A stretch of 10,623 nucleotides of DNA from an uncultured Sutterella sp. (GTDB lineage: Bacteria; Pseudomonadota; Gammaproteobacteria; Burkholderiales; Burkholderiaceae_F). The position numbers and the translations under genes are program-made. The stretch is from positions 1 to 10,623 of the forward strand of contig URYO01000029.1 of assembly GCA_900552195.1 (NCBI GenBank). Reading direction: 5' to 3'. This document shows, in pieces, positions 6,977-10,623 of the stretch. How positions within the stretch are numbered: position 1 is the stretch's first letter; each line of letters starts with the position of its first letter. Below the pieces are notes generated by a model. The model was not told the DNA's origin. It did not search any database and saw nothing but the letters and a program-made list of their open reading frames with translations.

Positions 6977-7918
6977 ATGGCAACACTATTCGTCAGGTTA
7001 CCTAATCATGTCGGTGACGCCGTCATGACTATGCCGGCCTTAAACCTTTTAGAGGCCGCCGGATTTAAGCTTTACCTTATCGGCAAGCCTTTCGTCGGAG
7101 AGTTATTCGAGGGCACCAACCGCCGCTTCGACCCGATTGAAGGAAATTTGTTAGACGACATTAAACGCATTCGGGATTTAGCCGCTTCCGTAAAAAATCC
7201 CCGCGGTATCCTGATGCCGAACTCCTTCGGGTCCGCACTTCTTTTTAAGAGCGCAGGCATCCAAAGCACCGGTTTAGCCACTGACGGACGTTCCATTCTG
7301 TTAGAGCATGCCATTCCGGAGCCTCCGAGAATGCACGAAGTCGAACGCTTCTGGTACGTTGCCTACGAAGCGCTCAAAGCCATGGGCATCAAACCGCCAT
7401 ATACCAAGCTCACTAAGCGCATCAACATGAAGCTGGCTGCACGCAATGAAGCCGGCGCCCGCAATCTAGCTGCAAAAATCGGCTTGCCTAAACACTACGC
7501 CATCCTTGCACCGATCGCCAAAGGCCGTCACGAAGGCAAAGAAAAATACTGGCGCCACTTCAATGAACTCTGCAAGCCGCTTCGCGACAGAGGCATCGAA
7601 CCGGTCGTCTTCCCGGCTGCCGATGAAGCCGAAGCGGCTAAAGCTGCTTGTCCGGACGCAACCATCTATGAGCCGACAAGTCTCGGCAACTTCGCCGCAC
7701 TTTGCGAAAAAGCAGCTATTGTCATCGCAAACGACTCCGGCGTAAGCCATATCGCTGCCGCCGTGGGTGCCCCTCAGATCACCATTGTCGGTGTTACGGA
7801 CACCGACCGCACCAGTCCCTGGAACGAGAAGAACGTTATTGTGGGCCGTAAAGGCCGCTGGCCGGAAGTCGATGAAGTCATTACTGCCATCGATGACGTT
7901 TTGAAGACCAAAAATTAA
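6977..7918 (+). CDS. Glycosyltransferase family 9 protein (ADP-heptose:LPS heptosyltransferase-like)
   Basis: The product has 313 residues, close to the usual 320-350 of WaaC/WaaF-type enzymes. The N-terminal domain opens with VRLPNHVGDAVMTMPALNLL; D14 aligns with the catalytic aspartate of WaaC (VGD motif). The C-terminal nucleotide-sugar domain has ILAPIAKGRHEGKEKYWRHFNELCKPL (about 176-202), followed by the family hallmark ANDSGVSHIAAAVGAPQITIVGVT (251-274) and RTSPW. Family members move L-glycero-D-manno-heptose from its ADP form to Kdo or heptose of the lipopolysaccharide inner core, on the cytoplasmic side of the inner membrane. MsbA, the flippase for that product, is divergent next door. 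Which heptose position it makes (WaaC, WaaF or WaaQ type) cannot be told. The ATG lacks a clear ribosome site, but the conserved N-terminus fixes it. Confidence 0.88.
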   Translation: MATLFVRLPNHVGDAVMTMPALNLLEAAGFKLYLIGKPFVGELFEGTNRRFDPIEGNLLDDIKRIRDLAASVKNPRGILMPNSFGSALLFKSAGIQSTGLATDGRSILLEHAIPEPPRMHEVERFWYVAYEALKAMGIKPPYTKLTKRINMKLAARNEAGARNLAAKIGLPKHYAILAPIAKGRHEGKEKYWRHFNELCKPLRDRGIEPVVFPAADEAEAAKAACPDATIYEPTSLGNFAALCEKAAIVIANDSGVSHIAAAVGAPQITIVGVTDTDRTSPWNEKNVIVGRKGRWPEVDEVITAIDDVLKTKN

Positions 7919-7936
7919 TTAAGATGTAACCCGATC

Positions 7937-7958
7937 CGAGGAGCTTTCAAGCTCCTCG
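7937..7958. terminator. Perfect 10-bp hairpin between the GT9 and EamA genes, lacking a T tail
   Basis: CGAGGAGCTT (7937-7946) and AAGCTCCTCG (7949-7958) pair perfectly; in practice this is 9 pairs with a TTCA loop. It begins 19 bases after the GT9 stop, where a terminator would be expected. The following bases (ATTCGCATCTGC) are not T-rich, so it is not a standard intrinsic terminator. It could instead stabilise the 3' end or attenuate read-through into the EamA gene. Confidence 0.5.
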
Positions 7959-7990
7959 ATTCGCATCTGCTCAATACCTTACTTCACAAC

Positions 7991-8887
7991 ATGTTTGCGC
8001 AATCGCTTTGGTCCTTAGCCGCCGCGGCCTTCTTTTCCATGATGGCCGCTTGTGTGAAGTACTGCAATGATGTTTTCGGACCGCTGGAGCTGGTTTTCTA
8101 CCGCTCTCTTTTCACGACTCTCTTCGTCTTTATTACCGTCTCTCTGAGAGGAGAAACGTTAAAGACCCAATATCCGATACTGCATCTTCGACGAGATGTT
8201 CTGGGTTTTGCTTCGGTAGCTATTTGGTTCTTTACGTTAGGGATGCTGCCGCTCGGCACCAACATCACGCTGACGTATTCAACGCCGCTCTTTTTAGCAC
8301 TGAATTTTATTTTGCTGGCGCTCTGGAAGAAAGAACAGCCCGAGTGGCCCCTGATCGGCTCTATTCTTCTCGGCTTTGTCGGCATTGTGGTCGTTATGCG
8401 TCCGTCTTTCCTGAGCGGGGATGCGGTCTCGGCACTTTTATGCCTCTTTGTCGCTTTTATTGATTTGTTCGGATATTGGCAAATCCGCTTTTTAGGCCGC
8501 GTGCACGAACCGTCCTGGCGCGTCGTCTTTTATTATTCTCTTTTCTGCACAGTGGGTGCGCTGCTGGGTGTCCTCTTTTTTGAAGACGGATTCCACATGC
8601 CCAATACTCGTGCCGCCATTGCCGCCTTTCTGATGTGCCTGCTTGCCACAGGAGGAATGCTCGCCAGCACCCGAGCCTGGATCGGCGGAAATATGCTTCT
8701 GGTTTCCTGTCTGGGATTTTCTGCGATCCCCTTCTCAGAACTCATCGGCGTCTTCTTCTTTAAAAATATTCCCGACATGCTCTCTCTTATCGGTATGACC
8801 ATTGTCGCCGCTGCCGGGATGATCGCTACCGTCTACACCAAAAAGGCGGAGAAAGCCGCTTCTTCCTCAGAACAAAAGACTCGATAG
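7991..8887 (+). CDS. EamA-family (drug/metabolite transporter superfamily) permease
   Basis: The product is an integral membrane protein of 298 residues, the usual length of ten-helix DMT transporters. Two EamA repeats are visible. The first spans about 3-138 and includes LELVFYRSLF (32-41), TLTYSTPLFLAL (93-104) and the typical closing GFVGIVVVMRP (128-138). The second runs from about 145 to 282 and ends IGMTIVAAAGMIATVY. The C-terminus is a short charged tail. Members export amino acids, nucleosides or other metabolites; the substrate here is unknown. The start fits the family N-terminus, and there is no in-frame start just upstream, yet no Shine-Dalgarno sequence is seen. It lies 72 bases after the GT9 gene, beyond a strong hairpin, so cotranscription is possible but unproven. 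Confidence 0.9.
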   Translation: MFAQSLWSLAAAAFFSMMAACVKYCNDVFGPLELVFYRSLFTTLFVFITVSLRGETLKTQYPILHLRRDVLGFASVAIWFFTLGMLPLGTNITLTYSTPLFLALNFILLALWKKEQPEWPLIGSILLGFVGIVVVMRPSFLSGDAVSALLCLFVAFIDLFGYWQIRFLGRVHEPSWRVVFYYSLFCTVGALLGVLFFEDGFHMPNTRAAIAAFLMCLLATGGMLASTRAWIGGNMLLVSCLGFSAIPFSELIGVFFFKNIPDMLSLIGMTIVAAAGMIATVYTKKAEKAASSSEQKTR

Positions 8888-8913
8888 CGGCCGACATTCT
8901 TGGAACTGCACGG

Positions 8914-8943
8914 TTAAATATCTCGTGTTTTTGCATCTATAAT
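8914..8943 (+). promoter_or_regulatory. Candidate sigma70 promoter of the DcuC gene
   Basis: TATAAT at 8938-8943 is a perfect -10 element. TTAAAT at 8914-8919, 18 bases upstream, is a partial -35 (three of six). Transcription would start near 8950, leaving a leader of about 30 bases that includes the AAGGG ribosome site at 8971-8975. Confidence 0.55.
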
Positions 8944-8981
8944 TGTTAGAAAATATTTCATTAACTTCCCAAGGGTCCCAA

Positions 8982-10361
8982 ATGCAAGCGATTTCACTTT
9001 GGCTCGCTGCCGCTATTGTCATTTTGACAGGCTGGGCAATCGTTAAGAAGTACCAAGTAAATATGGTGCTTTTTATTGCCGGTCTGCTTTTGAACATCAT
9101 CGGTGTTATGAACGGCGCGACAAACTTTCTTCCGAAGAATGCCACTGCCACAGGCCTTTTAGGCTTTGACTTCTTCGAACTCTTCCGCGCGATCTGCCGC
9201 ACCCAGATTGCCGGCGTCGGTTTCATTATTCTTGTTTCCGGCGGTTTTGCTCAGTACATGAAAGACGTCGGTGCTTCCGACCGTTTCGTTACGGTTTGCG
9301 CTAAACCGATTACCTTATTAAAGAACCCGTACCTCATCCTCGGCTTAGTGTTCATCATCGGTCACTGCCTCGGCTTGGTGATTACATCGGCTGCCGGCTT
9401 GGCCATGCTGTTGATCGTGACGGTTTATCCGCTGATCATCCGCGTCGGCTGCTCTTCTCTTTCTGCCGCTGCCGTGGTCGCCAGCGTCCTCTGCGTCGGC
9501 TACGCTCCGGCCTCTGGCGTTGCTGTGATGGCTGCCGAACTGGTTCACCTTGACCCGGTTGAATATCTGATTTCTTATCAGTTAGTCATGGCCGCTCCGG
9601 TCGTACTTGTAATGGCTATCACTCACGTGATCGTTCAGAGATATTTCGACAAGAAAGATGGTGTTCACGGTTATGTTGCCGACTTCGCCGAACTCGAAGC
9701 TAAGAGAAAAGAACTCGAAAAGACACCGCTCATCTATGCCTGCATGCCGGTTCTTCCGCTGGTTCTTCTCCTCATCTTCAACAAGATGGTTTACAAGACC
9801 ATTACGATGAACGTTGCAACCGCCATGTTCCTTTCTTGGTTCGTTTGCTTCCTCGTCGACCTTCTCGTCAGAAGAGAAGCCAAGAAATCCTTCGACCTGT
9901 CCTTCTCCATGTTTAAGGGCATGGGCAGCATTCTGACAAGTACCGTCGGCCTGATCTTCGTTGCCGCCTTCTTTGCTAAAGGCCTACAGCAGACCGGTCT
10001 CATCACCTACTTGATCGACGTTGCTAAGAACTGCGGCCTCGGCGTCACAGGCACCGGCGTTGTGCTTTCCGCCATCATCGGTGTGGTTACTGTTCTCACC
10101 GGTTCCGGCGTTGCTGCTTTCACTAGCTTGGCTCACGTCATCCCGGACGTTGCACAGCACCTCAATTCCAACGGTATCGCCATCATGCTCATGATGCATA
10201 CTGCTTCTGAAATGCTTCGCGCACTGTCTCCGGTTGCCGGCGTCATCATTATCGTGGCCGGTTTTGCAAAGGTCAGTCCGTTTGCGATTATCAAGAGAAC
10301 CGCGATCCCCTGTGTCGTCGGTTACATCACGATGCTGATTATTGTTTCCACCATCTTCTAA
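8982..10361 (+). CDS. dcuC: DcuC-family anaerobic C4-dicarboxylate transporter
   Basis: The product has 459 residues, matching the roughly 460 of E. coli DcuC, and has about 12 hydrophobic segments. Family traits include GVGFIILVSGGFAQYMKDVGASDRF (78-102), the GHCLGLVITSAAGLAMLL stretch (127-144), VLTGSGVAAFTSL (371-383) and LRALSPVAGVIIIVAGFAKVSP (412-433). A charged cytoplasmic loop lies near 222-248. DcuC carriers exchange or export C4-dicarboxylates, chiefly releasing succinate during fermentation or fumarate respiration. I chose ATG 8982 because AAGGG (8971-8975) sits 6 bases upstream. A longer reading from TTG 8943 would begin inside the -10 element TATAAT. The gene has its own promoter-like sequence and a strong terminator, so it is probably a single-gene unit. 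Confidence 0.92.
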   Translation: MQAISLWLAAAIVILTGWAIVKKYQVNMVLFIAGLLLNIIGVMNGATNFLPKNATATGLLGFDFFELFRAICRTQIAGVGFIILVSGGFAQYMKDVGASDRFVTVCAKPITLLKNPYLILGLVFIIGHCLGLVITSAAGLAMLLIVTVYPLIIRVGCSSLSAAAVVASVLCVGYAPASGVAVMAAELVHLDPVEYLISYQLVMAAPVVLVMAITHVIVQRYFDKKDGVHGYVADFAELEAKRKELEKTPLIYACMPVLPLVLLLIFNKMVYKTITMNVATAMFLSWFVCFLVDLLVRREAKKSFDLSFSMFKGMGSILTSTVGLIFVAAFFAKGLQQTGLITYLIDVAKNCGLGVTGTGVVLSAIIGVVTVLTGSGVAAFTSLAHVIPDVAQHLNSNGIAIMLMMHTASEMLRALSPVAGVIIIVAGFAKVSPFAIIKRTAIPCVVGYITMLIIVSTIF

Positions 10362-10383
10362 TCGGCTGAAGCTCTAAAAAGCG

Positions 10384-10421
10384 AATCCCGCAGATTTCAA
10401 AAGTCTGCGGGATTATTTTTT
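10384..10421. terminator. Strong bidirectional rho-independent terminator after dcuC
   Basis: AATCCCGCAGA (10384-10394) pairs perfectly with TCTGCGGGATT (10404-10414), 11 pairs, followed by a T run at 10416-10421. It starts 23 bases after the dcuC stop. On the minus strand the hairpin is followed by CGCTTTTTAG, so it can also serve the convergent hydrolase gene. Confidence 0.92.
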
Positions 10422-10456
10422 ATCGAAGAGAGCTGCCGAAGCTCGAAAGACTTCGA

Positions 10457-10623
10457 TTAGCTTCTGAGGACGCGATTAATGAAAGCCTGAACAGCGTCGC
10501 GAGCCTGCGGAAGGTTCATCAATGTATGCGGTGCACCGGGCAGAAGAACGATTTCTGCATTCGGGTTGTTGGCCAGAACCTTGCCTGCGTAGCCGAGGGC
10601 TTCCGGATTATCTAAATAGCTGT
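10457..10623 (-). CDS. Alpha/beta hydrolase, C-terminal fragment (gene continues past the right edge)
   Basis: The minus strand reads open from the right edge to a TAA at 10457-10459, giving the last 55 residues of a protein. The segment VLANNPNAEIVLLPGAPHTLMNLPQARDAVQAFINRVL matches the end of alpha/beta-hydrolase fold enzymes. In these, a beta strand leads to the catalytic histidine (here in GAPHTLMNLP), followed by a closing helix. The nucleophile and acid residues lie outside the window, so the substrate cannot be guessed. It is convergent with dcuC and shares its terminator. Confidence 0.72.
   Translation of the reverse strand, partial: SYLDNPEALGYAGKVLANNPNAEIVLLPGAPHTLMNLPQARDAVQAFINRVLRS

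Noticed and set aside
8943..8981. Extended DcuC start at TTG 8943
   Set aside because: The codon overlaps the last base of the TATAAT -10 element and has no ribosome site; ATG 8982 has AAGGG at the right distance and gives the family's usual length.

Overview
The window looks like ordinary chromosome of a Gram-negative betaproteobacterium. The evidence is an MsbA lipid A flippase, a GT9 heptosyltransferase-like enzyme, Tat- and Sec-type export signals, and roughly 50% GC. The gene content (a DASS anion transporter, DcuC, a LysR regulator, and a Tat-exported carboxymuconolactone decarboxylase-like protein) suggests a gut, probably asaccharolytic member of the Burkholderiales, perhaps Sutterellaceae (Parasutterella/Sutterella type). 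That placement is inference from protein style, not from a search.

Layout. Bases 1-1021 (minus) hold an iron-complex/cobalamin-type periplasmic binding protein that runs off the left edge, followed by a 340-base leader region. Bases 1363-2130 (minus) encode an exported two-domain carboxymuconolactone decarboxylase family protein. It is divergent from a LysR-type regulator (2416-3303, plus), and the shared 285-base region contains a perfect T-N11-A dyad. A double-hairpin terminator region separates the regulator from a convergent DASS/SLC13 anion transporter (3380-4912, minus), whose upstream region has a 19-base perfect palindrome plus a third half-site. MsbA (5113-6888, minus, TTG start) is divergent from a GT9 glycosyltransferase (6977-7918, plus). 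An EamA/DMT permease (7991-8887, plus) and a DcuC-family C4-dicarboxylate carrier (8982-10361, plus) follow. A strong bidirectional terminator then separates DcuC from the C-terminal end of an alpha/beta hydrolase (10457-10623, minus).

How the genes fit together. MsbA and the GT9 enzyme form a lipopolysaccharide pair sharing a short divergent promoter region. The DASS carrier and DcuC both point to import or exchange of C4-dicarboxylates (succinate, fumarate, malate), as expected for anaerobic fumarate respiration. The LysR/decarboxylase-like pair looks like a local regulator-target unit. The binding protein probably belongs to a metal-chelate ABC importer whose other parts lie beyond the left edge.

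I see no phage, transposon, CRISPR, tRNA or rRNA features and no clear undescribed multi-gene system. The most distinctive signals are regulatory dyads in the intergenic regions and the exported carboxymuconolactone decarboxylase-like protein.
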